Position numbers and translations under genes: made by a program. The notes beneath the pieces were generated by a model. The model had not been told where the DNA came from and searched no databases. It saw only the letters and a program-made list of their open reading frames with translations. From Torymus aiolomorphi (Eukaryota; Arthropoda; Insecta; Hymenoptera; Torymidae), in the NCBI GenBank assembly GCA_036365515.1, contig CM070877.1, positions 12,840,601-12,904,600 of the forward strand: a DNA stretch of 64,000 bases. Reading direction: 5' to 3'. Position 1 is the stretch's first letter. Every line of letters starts with the position of its first letter. This document shows, piece after piece, positions 34,776 through 45,756 of the stretch.

Positions 34776-35452
34776 CCCTATTAAAAATAATCACGTGAGT
34801 ACTCACGTGAGAAGTAAAAAAAATGGTTTAAAAAAAATTAGTAATCAATGTTTTTTTTACTAAACTATTACATAAATATTTTAACTTTAATTTTTGCATA
34901 TACCTTTCAATCCTTAAATAGTATAGGAAGATATCAAAAGCGAGGCAAGCCTCGTAATTACAACTCTTTTAAAAGAGTCGCGGTATTGACTAAGTGTTAT
35001 GGCTTTATGTATTCTCGCCGGTGTTCATTTGCCTATGGAAATCGAGAAAGGGGTTGCCGCCTGGCGGTTAAAAGAGTTACTAGACGTGGAGATCAGACGG
35101 GTCCTATCAGTTCCGCCGGTGACCGCCAGGCGGCAACCCCTTTCTGGATTTCCATAGGCAAATGAACACCGGTGAGAATACATAAAGCCATAAGACTTAG
35201 TCAATATCGTGACTCTTTTAAAAGAGTTGTAATTACGAGGCTTGCCTCGCTTTTGATATCTCCCTATACTATTTAAGGATTGAAAGGTATACGCAAAAAT
35301 TAAAGTTAAAATATTTATGTAATAGTTCAGTAAGAAAAACATTGATTACTAATTTTTTTTTAAACTATTTTTTTCACTTCTCACGTGAGTACTCACGTGA
35401 ATACTCACGTGAGAATATGGTCGAAAACCTCACGTGATTATTTTTAATAGGG
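34776..35452. repeat. 677 bp palindromic element
   Basis: Ends CCCTATTAAAAATAATCACG and its complement, flanked by AT on both sides. Arms of about 300 bp meet near 35095. The two arms give almost the same short ORF on opposite strands, an artefact of the palindrome. The right terminus has extra CACGTG-containing repeats (35375-35435). It sits just upstream of the copia remnant. Confidence 0.85.
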
Positions 35453-36055
35453 ATAACCTGTTAGGTATAATCCAATAAAACAACTATGGCGATATAGAAA
35501 ACGTAAAGAGATATTTATTAAGGTGCTTCTTATAAGACGGCTGTCGTAAGACTGGCCGAGTCGACGGCGGTCGACGTCTACAGAATTGTTTGACGGCGCG
35601 ACATCTATTGTCGAATGTGATAGAAAGTAGGGGGCGATAGACACGCGACAAAGTAAAAGAAATATGACATATATAAAGAAGGATTAATTGCATATACCAA
35701 CAAATTTCTTCATAAAGAGTACTTTATGAATACTTTTATTAATTGGATATCATTTGGTTTTTAATTAATTTCTTCATAAAGAATACTTTATGAATACTTT
35801 TACTGCGACCATGAAATACCTCGCTTATGGTTGACGCTACTTTGTATTTCATAATTTTGTTCATAATGAATACTTTATGAATCCTTTTATTACAATTACA
35901 AAATGCTTTGCTTACGGTTGATACCATTTTATATTTTTAAAAATTTGTTTTTAAACTAAGATTACTTTATGACTACTTTTTGAATACAATAAGTTTTTAT
36001 TTATTGCGGACATTAAAAAATTCTTTATGAATACTTTTTTTTTCAGAGTGTGCTT
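35453..36055. repeat. Degenerate tandem repeat of CTTTATGAATACTTTT units
   Basis: At 35705-36030 units of roughly 60-100 bp repeat the phrase 'ttcataaagaatactttatg' followed by 'aatacttttatta', about four times with divergence. The rest is non-coding. Confidence 0.55.
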
Positions 36056-36360
36056 ATCGGAAATGCTATAAATCGTCCAAGAGTTTTGACGATACAGGGG
36101 TCGCCACGAGACATGCACGGAGTGAACATATATTTTTTCCTCACACCGGGCCGAAAGTGCCTCATTCCCGCCCGGCTCCGAAACGGAAATATGGCATTTT
36201 CAGCCTCGATGTGAGGAAAAATAGTATACGCACCACGGGAGTAAAGTTGGCCAGCCCCCAGCTTGTGTTTACCACCCTCGCCTTCGGCTCGGGTGGTAAT
36301 TTACACGAGCTGTGGACTGTCCAAGTTTTTTCCTCCCATGGTGCGTAATATAATACTATT
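36056..36360. repeat. Short GC-rich repeat, family C (copy 2, inverted)
   Basis: Contains 'caccgggccgaaagtgcc', 'gtaaagttggccag', 'ccaccctcgccttcggctcg' with complementary 'gggtggtaattta', and 'tggtgcgtaatata'. It is related to 18600-18905 and 54303-54625. Confidence 0.5.
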
Positions 36361-38080
36361 AAAACGATTCATAGATTGTGGTGGTTCCGGCGCGCTGGGC
36401 CATATCATATTGTAGGGCTCTTTAAGGTGCATTGCATTGCATGTTTATACTTAGAGAGTCGATCAAATTGCAATGAAAACAGTTAATAATAAGTTATAAA
36501 GTACCCTCAACCATTTAAGTACCCTACAATATAAAAAATAAAAAAGTTGTTCATCACGATTGATCAAGTACTACGGCCCTGGGAGTGTATCTTACACACA
36601 GAGCGAGCGGTTTTTCATTTTATCCATATAAAGACTTCTTCAAAATTTTGTCGGTTTGTCAATACATCATTGTAAACTATAGATAATCAACAATTATTTA
36701 CAATTTGGTTTTTAAAGAACTTATATATTTTGAACTCGTACCAGGAAAATTAATACTTGAAAACTCTATTTTTCTCATAAAAGTCTAATAAAAGTACGAA
36801 TTTCAAACTTTTTTTCTTTTTCATTTACTCGGTGACCCTACTCGGGACACACTCTATTAAATAGCTTGAGATTTCAGCTTTCAATTCAGATTTTTATTTT
36901 TTTATTCTTATGTATTCAAAAAAACGTCGGAGCCATCTTAAGAAACCAACGAATTATATTTCAAATTATTTTGAAAAAATATAACTTTTGGTGATCTATG
37001 TAGAACTTACGTGAGTCCACTTATCTCGTCCAATTTATTTCATATGCAAACTATGCAATCTCAAACAAAAAATCAAGGGCATTAAAAACACAATATTTGA
37101 TTTACTTAATATACTCTCAAATTTAATCAGTTCTTTTAGTCAAATGTATCTTACAAAATGCATTATTCCGTTTATTGTCATATGTACAATAACGTAAATT
37201 ATGAATTCTACTGAGTTTCTTTATACATTTTAAAAGATTGTAGAATGATTTACGTAATATTTCACTTAGTATCAACAGACAACGCATTAGGATACGTTAC
37301 ATATCATTACAAAAATAGATACTCAGTCGAATCAATAAAAAAAGTCAGCTCAAATAACTTTATTATCGCGGGCTTACATGTTCCCCGTAAAGCTATTGCG
37401 ATTAATAGCAACAGTAATCTATTAACGCGTACGCGTCCCGGCAGCTTGATTTAAATCGCAGCAACAATTTTCAAGTACATCACATTATACTCTTCTGCAG
37501 TGCTAACCTGAGCTATAACGCTTTATGAAAATTCTCGTTTAAAAGTAAAACAACGATATAATAGGTAGATATCAACATTTTTACATTTCTTAATTCGACT
37601 TTGTATTTTTACAGTTTATATCTTTAGGAAACGTTACCACAGACTTTTAGCTTTCGCAATTATTTAACTAAATTCTCTAATCATTTTTTTTAATTTCAGC
37701 CTCATTCTTAATACTATACAGAAAGTCAATCAGATCCGAATTGTGTTTTCAAAAGCAATATAAAAAGAATAGATGAAAAGTACGCTTTTTTAAGTCTTTT
37801 TGTAATTACATTACGTTTTTATCGCTTACAAGAATCATTTACCACCAGAATAAGTATCGTTTAGGAAACGAAAATAAAAAGAAAAGGAATTAAAAAAGAA
37901 TTACTCTATATATTATTTCTTTTTGAATAAATTCGCCTCGAATTCGAAAGTCAAGTTCCTATTGCATTAAACCTTGGTAAAAAAGCGCGACTCCGAATAA
38001 CACGCAGACCCACAGACGCACACATATTCGCATTGGTTTCGCACACAAAAGTAGAGCACGATTAAAAAAAATAAGGAACA
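36361..38080. other. Non-coding stretch including the 3' UTR of the ankyrin gene
   Basis: No supported gene; a 69-codon ORF at 37245 looks random. The part next to 38080 is expected to be 3' UTR of the minus-strand gene, but no polyadenylation signal stands out. Confidence 0.4.
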
Positions 38081-40300
38081 TCACTCGTTTCTACCGAGTC
38101 TTAAGTTTTTGACCATCGGTTCGAAATCACCGGAGCCATCAGCAGCGTAGTTAGTTGTTTCCTGCCTTCGCTTGAGCTCCTGAACGCGCGAGGCGACGGC
38201 CACGAGCGCGCGTGTATCGTCGGCGCTGAAGTACTTCAATATACTCTCCAGACAGGCGTCGGGCAGGCCAAAACTGAGGATCGAGCAGAGTGCGTCCTTG
38301 GCCTCGGCGAGGAGACGCCCGCGACCGGTGCCCCGGACGTATTGGAGCTTGAGCAGCTCGCTACAGCAGGGATACTCGCGGGCGAGATCGTCACGGTGCA
38401 CGAGGACGCGGAGAGTCTCGTTGCGACAGTGCCGCACCATCTCGACGGCGTTCTTGTGCAGCACGTCGTAGGCCGTGGTGTAAGGGTCAAGAGTAGTCTG
38501 TCGCAGGCGCCACAACTCCTCGCGTATCGCGCTCGCGCGCTCGTCGTGCTCGATGTCGCACTCGAAGATCGCTTGGGCCGTATGGATGTTGCTGATGCCA
38601 CGGCGATGGTGCTTCCGCAGGATCTTGCTGTAGGCATCGGTCAGCACCTGCGAGACGTTCCTGTTGAGGAGGTGAACGAGCTGTAGGTGGAGGCGCACGG
38701 CCTCGAAGACGGGCTTGATGAAGCCTGGAGTCTCCCGGAGCATGGGGCAGAGGACGGTGGTGCCATGGCAGTCCTGCGCGTTCACGTCCGCACCGTGGCG
38801 CAGCAGATTCTCCACGAGTTTGTAGCGGGCGTACTCGCAGGCGAAGTGCAGAGGCGTGCGACCCCGGGCGTCGCGCGCGTTCACGTTCGCGTGCGACCAT
38901 AGCAGCCGATTAAGTATGTCGGGCTCGTCGAAGTGCACGGCAAAGTGGAGACCGGTGTAGCCTGGGTAATCGCTGGCCTGGACACCTACGCGTACGTCCA
39001 CGATGTCGTCCGGGTAATTGGCGAGATAGGCTTCCAGATGGCACACGTTGCTGCTCGTGCAGGCGATGTGAAAGTGCGTCAGGCCTGCTCGGTTCGACGG
39101 GTTGATGTTCTTGGGGTCACGCTGTAGAAGCCGCTCAATCACCTCGTCGTTGTCCGTGAAGAAGGCCATGTGCAGTGCCGTCATTCCCTCCGAGTTCTTG
39201 CAGCTCAAATCCGCGCCTGCTTTTAACAGTATGTCGACCAGACCGAGGTCACCTTTGCTTACAGCGACGTTGAGAGGTGTCCAGCCCTTCGCCGAGCGCG
39301 CGTTCACGTCCGCACCGTCGCGGATCAGCAGCTTCATCGTTTGCACGCAGTTGTGCTGCACGGCGAAGTGGAGGCCGGAGTAGCCGCCTTCATCGGGTAG
39401 ATCGTTGTGCGCGCGTCGGTGGATGTTTACACCGCGCAATAGGAATAGCGAGGCCAGAGTAGCGTTGTCGCGAGTGCAGGCAATGTGGAAGTAGGATAAT
39501 GGCCGACGGTTGTCCTGCTCCAGATCGAAGTTCGTCAGTCCCAGGGCGATGAGCATGTCCACGATCTCGTTCATCTCCTTCTGATCCTCCAAGTTGTCCG
39601 AATAGTATTTGGCCCTGCTTTCGTAGGCGACTTCCAGAGCTGTGCGACCGTATTTATCCGAGATATTGGGATCAGCACCTGCGGTTAGTAAAAATTTAAC
39701 AGTCTCAAGCGATGTGTTTTTCACAGCAAAGTGTAATGGCGTGAAACCAGGGTTTTCAGTGGACGTCGACTCAACGCGGCTGTTAACACTGACACCCTGG
39801 CGCACGAACATCGTCATAGCCTCGAGGTGGTCGCGCTCGCAGGCTATCAGAAAGTGCCTGACCACGTCCGGGTGCCCTGGCAGCATGTCTTTGAAGCTGT
39901 ACTTCGACAGCATTATGTCGGCCATCTGGTGATGATTCTTCCTCATGGCCAGGCATAGTGGTGTCATCTCACCTTCCTTCTTGTCGCAAATCGACGCGCC
40001 TTTCTCCAGTAATTTTCTGACGATGTCAACATCTTCGAGGGCGACGGCGTGATAGAGTACGGTATGCTTGGTCTCGTCATTGGGCACGCGATGCACACGG
40101 CAGTTGCTGTTCAGCAGGTGGTGCACGACGTCCCTGCGGTCACGTTCAAGGGCCAAAGATAGCATTGTGTAGTCGCCCCAGGCTACATCTGTTTCTGAAT
40201 AACCATTTGCTAGTAAGATGCTTCTTAGCTTGTTAATGTCATTGCATAAAAAAGCTTCTAATACAATGTCAAACTCTTCATTTTCTGACAAACATTCCAT
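38081..40300 (-). CDS. Ankyrin-repeat protein with PRANC/F-box-like C-terminus
   Basis: 739 aa in a single exon; ATG (MECLSENEEF) at 40300. About ten ankyrin repeats span residues ~40-520, with typical cores GFTPLHFAVKN, GADPNISDKYGRTALEVA, GWTPLNVAVSKGDLGLVDILL and GRTPLHFACEY, interleaved with repeated HIACTRDN / HIACTSSN spacers. The last ~180 residues lack repeats and end CSILSFGLPDACLESILKYFSADD, which has the shape of a PRANC or F-box-like motif (L-P-x-x-x-L-x-x-I-L-x-Y). In poxviruses, Wolbachia and parasitoid wasps that domain joins ankyrin repeats to SCF ubiquitin ligases; the match here is by eye. Codon use is strongly GC-rich except for the first ~100 codons, unlike the AT-rich flanks. 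Cytosolic; partner unknown. Confidence 0.8.
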   Translation of the reverse strand: MECLSENEEFDIVLEAFLCNDINKLRSILLANGYSETDVAWGDYTMLSLALERDRRDVVHHLLNSNCRVHRVPNDETKHTVLYHAVALEDVDIVRKLLEKGASICDKKEGEMTPLCLAMRKNHHQMADIMLSKYSFKDMLPGHPDVVRHFLIACERDHLEAMTMFVRQGVSVNSRVESTSTENPGFTPLHFAVKNTSLETVKFLLTAGADPNISDKYGRTALEVAYESRAKYYSDNLEDQKEMNEIVDMLIALGLTNFDLEQDNRRPLSYFHIACTRDNATLASLFLLRGVNIHRRAHNDLPDEGGYSGLHFAVQHNCVQTMKLLIRDGADVNARSAKGWTPLNVAVSKGDLGLVDILLKAGADLSCKNSEGMTALHMAFFTDNDEVIERLLQRDPKNINPSNRAGLTHFHIACTSSNVCHLEAYLANYPDDIVDVRVGVQASDYPGYTGLHFAVHFDEPDILNRLLWSHANVNARDARGRTPLHFACEYARYKLVENLLRHGADVNAQDCHGTTVLCPMLRETPGFIKPVFEAVRLHLQLVHLLNRNVSQVLTDAYSKILRKHHRRGISNIHTAQAIFECDIEHDERASAIREELWRLRQTTLDPYTTAYDVLHKNAVEMVRHCRNETLRVLVHRDDLAREYPCCSELLKLQYVRGTGRGRLLAEAKDALCSILSFGLPDACLESILKYFSADDTRALVAVASRVQELKRRQETTNYAADGSGDFEPMVKNLRLGRNE

Positions 40301-40888
40301 ACTTTGTTACAGAGCAGCGTAAAGTTTAGATGTACTGGTATATCTGAAATACATGTATAGTTATGAAATCTTATGTATTTAACAAATTATATAATTGGTC
40401 TGAATATTGTTGGTTTATTGGATTGATTATTGAGTTTTGATTTATTCATTGGTAATGAAATTTGTTGATCTGAATTTTAAATATCTATTAAATATACAGA
40501 TATATCTTTTTTAATTATTATGCTGATTTTTTTAAATTTAAGTATTTTAAAATTATTATACAAGAAATATTATAAGATGTAGTGTTCTGATATATCAGAA
40601 AATAATATTAACAGATTCAACACTAAATAATATATGGTCATGATTTTTTTTGTTTAGAAATTATTGTGTGAATGTTGTTTAAGTGTGAGTTTGTGAGTGA
40701 GTATGTGAGATGAGAGTGGGTATGTGTGAGACGTGTTGCTAACCGCAGAAATGCATGTTCTGATGTTGCACACGTATAGTATATTTAAGAATCCGGACCT
40801 GATGCAGGAAATACATTTTCCTTACAGGGTTACTTGTGTAATGTAATGTAATATTTTGTCATTTGCATGTATCTACATTACTCTGGAA

Positions 40889-40919
<31 letters not shown>

Positions 40920-41060
40920 ATATTTATAGTGCTAGTAGTAAAAGTAAAAGTTGGTAAGTGCAAAACAAAATATATCATGCAAAATTCTGCTTTAGCTAAG
41001 AACCTGTTAATATTAAAATGCAAGTAAAATGTTTTTAGTAATATTATTCAATCACACTAA
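40301..41060. other. 5' flank of the ankyrin gene with (AAAT)n
   Basis: AT-rich, no ORF. A (TAAA)n microsatellite occupies about 40887-40922, and a GT-rich stretch lies at about 40680-40740. Confidence 0.5.
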
Positions 41061-41301
41061 ATCCACATTATGTACCGTGTACCATGTACTGAACCACAAA
41101 AAAAGTGTTGTTTGATGTTTACAAAATTTATTAACACAGGATAAAGTGGAATAGACTTACTCTCTTTTCATAATAAACGAACACCCCAAGGTCTGGCAGT
41201 AGATCTATTCCACTTTATCCTGCGTTAATAAATTTTGTAGAAGTCGAACAACACTTTTTTTGGGGTTTGGTACAAGGTATACTGTACGTAATGTGGATTC
41301 A
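41061..41301. repeat. ~240 bp palindromic element
   Basis: Arms begin 'atccacattatgtacc' and end 'gtacgtaatgtggat'. Inner complementary stretches are 'caggataaagtggaatag' and 'ctattccactttatcctg'. Confidence 0.75.
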
Positions 41302-42215
41302 CCATCAAGAAAAATTTTTTCATTGGACTTCAACTGTGCAAATTTTAAACGTATTATTTTTATTATGTTAGATCATTTGATGTGCATAATTACCTTTAAA
41401 ATGGTTTATGCCATATAAATTTGTATTTGCATGTGATATCTTCAGTTCAAATTGTCTTTCCTGTAAAATAGAAAAATTTTATTAAAATTTTATGTTTCAT
41501 GATTTTACAATACTTATATTAAACAATTAAATATTTTGTATTTAATATTTAACATTAAATGACAATTACATACATATATGAAAATTAATGTTGGAACATT
41601 AAAATCTAAATATGAATATTTATACTTTTAACAATAATATAGTACAAAAATAATTCAAGAACAACTTTACAAATTTAGTTTTAATATCCTTTATATAAGT
41701 TGTTGATACAAGCTTTTCATACAACCAATATAGTTATAAAAGCTAATAAGTGCTCGTGTAAAACAAAAAAATAAAAAGGAAAATATACATTCAATTATTA
41801 AAGAATTATTAGTTTAATTTTATTTACTTTAAATATAACCTCATATTTTTCATTACAATAATAAACTATACTTATACTGCAACCGTACAAACTGTACGCT
41901 CAAACGTTCGTTTTCAAATCTCGCAAACGTTTCTATTTAAACCTTGTCGACAAAAACAACCGCCTGTTCGAATTTCACATTGCAAAAGATACAAAAAAAC
42001 AATTCAGCGGGCTCATGACCTAACCTCAAAAAAATACCTTCTCCGCACCCAATAGGTCGGCTACCCGGAAAAAACCTATTCATCATCTGTATCAAGAGTA
42101 TCAGGATACAGACGACTCGCTCTCGCAACCGCGGCAGTCGTTGACCTGCCCCATCATAATCATCATCATCATAATCACATCGGCACCGAAACGGATCTGT
42201 ACACACACGCGTTTG
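41302..42215. other. AT-rich spacer leading to a GC-rich shared promoter region
   Basis: No gene in the AT-rich part. From about 41900 the DNA becomes GC-richer. A minus-strand donor-like GAGAAG|GTATTT (about 42036) could belong to a 5' UTR exon of the ankyrin gene, which would make this a bidirectional promoter with TBC1D13. That is inference. Confidence 0.35.
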
Positions 42216-42639
42216 TTTACATGACTATATATCCTGCGGGACGAGAGGAGAGTGCGAGCGAGAGAACTCATGCAATGAGTCTTGTCTCGCGGCGCGCCGC
42301 CATGTCCGGGGTTAACCCAACGACCGCCCAGTCGTCAGCTGTTACTTGTCTCGCGTGTGCGATGTGTTTACAAACCCGCTGCCAGCAGCAGCAGCAGCAG
42401 CAGCCGCGTTGTCGCAGCCGATAAGGATATCAGGGAGGAGAGGAGGCGGCGAGCTTTCATAGCACCGATGATAGCAGCGCGTCATCAGGGGACAGCGATG
42501 GATGCAGTAGCTACAGCGGCCTACGGGACGAACTGAAAGAGTCTGTAGCGGAGACAAGCGAATACACAGAGAGAGGGAGAGAGCGAAAGAGAGAGATAGG
42601 AAGAGACACTTTGTTTTGGTTGGATTTTTCGAGATACCG

Positions 42640-42674
<35 letters not shown>

Positions 42675-42675
42675 G
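42216..42675 (+). promoter_or_regulatory. Promoter / 5' leader of TBC1D13
   Basis: GC-rich. It holds a GCGCCGCCATGT YY1/Pho-like motif near 42294, a (CAG)7 run at about 42383-42404, purine-rich GAGAGA stretches and a (TG)n run at 42638-42663 directly before the start codon. The transcription start is not visible. Confidence 0.4.
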
Positions 42676-43857
42676 ATGTCGGTGCTGAAGAGGCGGATAC
42701 ACGAGTTCGAGGACGTCCTCGGCGCACGGGAGATCAACGTGAACCAGTTGCGGAAGTTGTGCTTTAATGGGATACCCGACGAGGGTGGCCTCAGGCCACT
42801 CTGCTGGAAACTGCTACTTAACTACATACCCTTCACCAGGGAAAAGTGGACTGATACTCTCACGAGAAAGAGAGAGCTATATAAAAGCTTTATCGATGAT
42901 CTCATTGTCATTCCAGGGGAATCGAATCTGGAGACAGGCAGGGTAGATGTTACAACTGATGATCATCCTCTGAATTTGGATCCGGACAGCAAGTGGCAGA
43001 CTTTTTTCAAGGATAATGAGGTATTGCTACAGATAGACAAGGATGTGAGGAGACTATGTCCCGATATATCCTTCTTTCAGCAAGGTAGCGAGTACCCATG
43101 CGAAGCTATTGTACACAGTAACGGGCAGAAGAGACTGCATCAAAGAGTTCACCACACAGTTCTAAAGAGTGCAAGTGTCGAGAGGAAGGGTCTTGGTGTG
43201 ACCAAGATTGCTGTGTCGGCAAGGAAGGCTGCCGAGGATTATGCTCCTTTGGAAGGAGGTGAGGCACACTGGGAAGTGCTGGAGAGAATTTTGTTTCTCT
43301 ATGCCAAGTTGAACCCTGGGCAGGGTTACGTTCAAGGCATGAATGAAATTGTTGGACCTATTTACTACGCATTTGCCTGTGATCCAGATCAAAAGTGGAG
43401 GGAGCATGCTGAAGCTGATACATTCTTTTGTTTTACGAATCTTATGGCAGAAATAAGGGATTTTTTCATCAAGTCTTTGGATGAAGCTGAATTTGGAATC
43501 AATGCCATGATGAGTAAACTGATGCAGGAACTTAAATCTAATTCTTATGAGATTTGGATGAGACTGCATCAGCAAGAATTGTGCCCTCAGTACTACAGCT
43601 TTAGATGGCTGACTCTTTTGTTATCTCAAGAATTCCCATTGCCAGATGTCATGAGGATATGGGATTCTCTGTTTTCGGATGAAAATCGATTTGACTTCTT
43701 GATTCACATTTGCTGTGCGATGATTTTGCTCTGCAAGGATCAAATACTCAGCGGTGATTTTGCAGCTAATGTTAAACTGCTACAGAATTTTCCGTCTACA
43801 GATGTACAGATTGTATTGACTAAAGCAGCTGAATTAGCAGAAAAATCTTCTCTATAG
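42676..43857 (+). CDS. TBC1D13: TBC1 domain family member 13 (Rab GTPase-activating protein)
   Basis: 393 aa from the ATG at 42676 (MSVLKRRIHEFEDVL), the usual N-terminus and close to the ~400 aa of the mammalian protein. The frame is open upstream only through a (TG)n repeat. The TBC domain covers most of the chain: RKLCFNGIPDEGGLRPLCWKLLL (residues ~25-47), the arginine finger in IDKDVRRLCPDI (~120) and the glutamine finger in YVQGMNEIVGP (~222), then FRWLTLLLSQEFPL. These two fingers are the catalytic residues that speed GTP hydrolysis; the mammalian enzyme acts on Rab35 in endosomal and GLUT4 traffic. No introns in the CDS. AATAAA-type signals follow at 43883-43908. Convergent with ALG10. 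Confidence 0.95.
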   Translation: MSVLKRRIHEFEDVLGAREINVNQLRKLCFNGIPDEGGLRPLCWKLLLNYIPFTREKWTDTLTRKRELYKSFIDDLIVIPGESNLETGRVDVTTDDHPLNLDPDSKWQTFFKDNEVLLQIDKDVRRLCPDISFFQQGSEYPCEAIVHSNGQKRLHQRVHHTVLKSASVERKGLGVTKIAVSARKAAEDYAPLEGGEAHWEVLERILFLYAKLNPGQGYVQGMNEIVGPIYYAFACDPDQKWREHAEADTFFCFTNLMAEIRDFFIKSLDEAEFGINAMMSKLMQELKSNSYEIWMRLHQQELCPQYYSFRWLTLLLSQEFPLPDVMRIWDSLFSDENRFDFLIHICCAMILLCKDQILSGDFAANVKLLQNFPSTDVQIVLTKAAELAEKSSL

Positions 43858-44298
43858 TGTCAAGGCTCACTGCAAAGACTTAAATAAAATGAATTTTTAT
43901 TAAAAATAAATACATGCATTTTTGTAACGCGTATATTTTGAAATGAGTAAATGCTCTGAAGTTTATATGTTAATAAAAATAATTCTACTCAATATTTTAT
44001 GGTATTTCTTATTATTTTTCGTTTATGTACAATTTATTTGTTGTTAAAACATTTATAAGAAATATACTTATCCTAGTACATGACATATCTATGAAAGATG
44101 CACTTGCACATAGTTCCTTATATCAGGGTGTACCTACCACTAAACACATAAATATGTCTGCACTTATATTAAATTCATAATAAGTCTGTCTGAGGTACTT
44201 ATTATTATAATATATATCACATCACATGTAGTTGATTGCATTTTTATCTTAAAATTATTGTGCTCACATCAGAATTATTTATGGATTGACTATAGAGT

Positions 44299-45756
44299 TT
44301 ACCATGCAATCCTTTGTGGAAAATCCTCATCTTCCCAGTCAAATGATTTTTGTGTAAATATTAAAAATTGAACAACATTTATAAATATAGTTGTGACAGT
44401 CTCTGCTATAATTTGCCACTTCTTTGGTCCTTTTTGATGAAGTCTAAATAAAATATATGGAATGATATAATATCGAGGTTCTAACAGTAGTTGAGGTACA
44501 AGCACTAGACAGATACACACTACATAAACTGCTATTGATAATATTCTCAAGTGGCTTAATGATTTTAAATGGGCAAAAATGGTAAAAGCATAAATTGGAA
44601 TTAATAAGTACTTGAAAAAGACATAACGATTCATAAAATTTTTCCAAATATAGAAAGAGTAATGCCTGTTATCAGCCAAAACATATGGATGCACTAAAGT
44701 ATTAAAGTGAACCACTAAAGCAATGAAACATATAAAGAAAATCGATCCTATAATATGGCTGCGTATAAATTTAAGAAATTGAATGAAATATGGGATTAAG
44801 TATGGCCATGAAAAACAAAAAGAAAATACTGAATAGTAAAAAATTTGTGTAAAATGAAATGTTGGCACATGAGCACTTTTATCACCTACAACTATTCCCC
44901 CATTGACAATTACAAAAATAACAAAAAGTATCAAGACTAGCATATATGGTAAAATTGGAACAAATCCTAATAAAAAAAATTTTATAACTTGACAAATTCC
45001 ATCTCTTGCTTTTGCCCTAGCAATATAATAAAAAGTTCTCACACATGGAATAATATTCAGAGAGTCTGTATAGTGCGGCTTCTTTGTAATTTCCTCAACT
45101 AAAGTCAGACCTCTTTCCATGCCCAAAAAGGCAACCCATACAACATTAGTCTGTCGCACACATATTGACAGTGCCCCCATAAAAGCAGACATTTTATTCC
45201 AACTATAAACATGCAGCAACAGCATAGACAATACCAATGTTGTAGAGAAAACATCTGTGTAGAACAAAAAGAACCAAAAGAAAAGTGGCGGAAAGTAAGT
45301 GATATTCCAAGCCAGCAAGTATAAGCTCTGAGTCACCAGAGGCTTTTCTATCACAATTTTTTTTGCCAAGTTCAAGACATTCACTATTTCTAAAATCAAA
45401 TAAAAATTTGCATAAGTGCAGATCAAATTGACGAATCTTATATAAGTAACTGTGCAAAATTCTAATGGGCCGAGGAACAATGCTGTAAATAGGTACAAGC
45501 CAGGCAGTGTGGTTATCTTTGGATTCCACTTAAACAGATTTCCTTTACAGTACTGCATTGTCTGTGGTATGTGAAATTTCTCATCTATGTAGTAATTTAA
45601 CTGAAGCATGTTCAAGAGAGTGAAGAGCAGCATCGTGAACAACATAATCCCACCAGTAACATACGTCAAAACATGTATCGAACCCTTAGTAACTTTAAAC
45701 AGTACTTTCTGGACAGTACTTTGTTTATACTTCGGTTCTACCCCCTTCGTCCTCAT
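44299..45756 (-). CDS. ALG10: Dol-P-Glc:Glc2Man9GlcNAc2-PP-Dol alpha-1,2-glucosyltransferase (ALG10)
   Basis: 485 aa, ATG at 45756 (MRTKGVEPKY), single exon; the family is usually ~470 aa. An ER membrane protein with about a dozen hydrophobic segments. The diagnostic lumenal motif YYIDEKFHIPQTMQYCKGNLFKWNPKITTLPGLY (quoted in parts: YIDEKFHIPQ at residues ~55-64, KITTLPGLY at ~80) contains the acidic residues thought to act in catalysis. The enzyme adds the third and last glucose to the dolichol-linked oligosaccharide before transfer to asparagine. The C-terminal part has LLEPRYYIIPYILFRLH, also typical. Tail to tail with TBC1D13, 441 bp apart. Nothing odd. Confidence 0.95.
   Translation of the reverse strand: MRTKGVEPKYKQSTVQKVLFKVTKGSIHVLTYVTGGIMLFTMLLFTLLNMLQLNYYIDEKFHIPQTMQYCKGNLFKWNPKITTLPGLYLFTALFLGPLEFCTVTYIRFVNLICTYANFYLILEIVNVLNLAKKIVIEKPLVTQSLYLLAWNITYFPPLFFWFFLFYTDVFSTTLVLSMLLLHVYSWNKMSAFMGALSICVRQTNVVWVAFLGMERGLTLVEEITKKPHYTDSLNIIPCVRTFYYIARAKARDGICQVIKFFLLGFVPILPYMLVLILFVIFVIVNGGIVVGDKSAHVPTFHFTQIFYYSVFSFCFSWPYLIPYFIQFLKFIRSHIIGSIFFICFIALVVHFNTLVHPYVLADNRHYSFYIWKNFMNRYVFFKYLLIPIYAFTIFAHLKSLSHLRILSIAVYVVCICLVLVPQLLLEPRYYIIPYILFRLHQKGPKKWQIIAETVTTIFINVVQFLIFTQKSFDWEDEDFPQRIAW

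Noticed and set aside
34848..35342. Two similar 105-codon ORFs on opposite strands
   Set aside because: Both are the arms of the 34776-35452 palindrome read outward; not genes.
37245..37454. 69-codon ORF
   Set aside because: Random composition in AT-rich DNA with no recognisable features.
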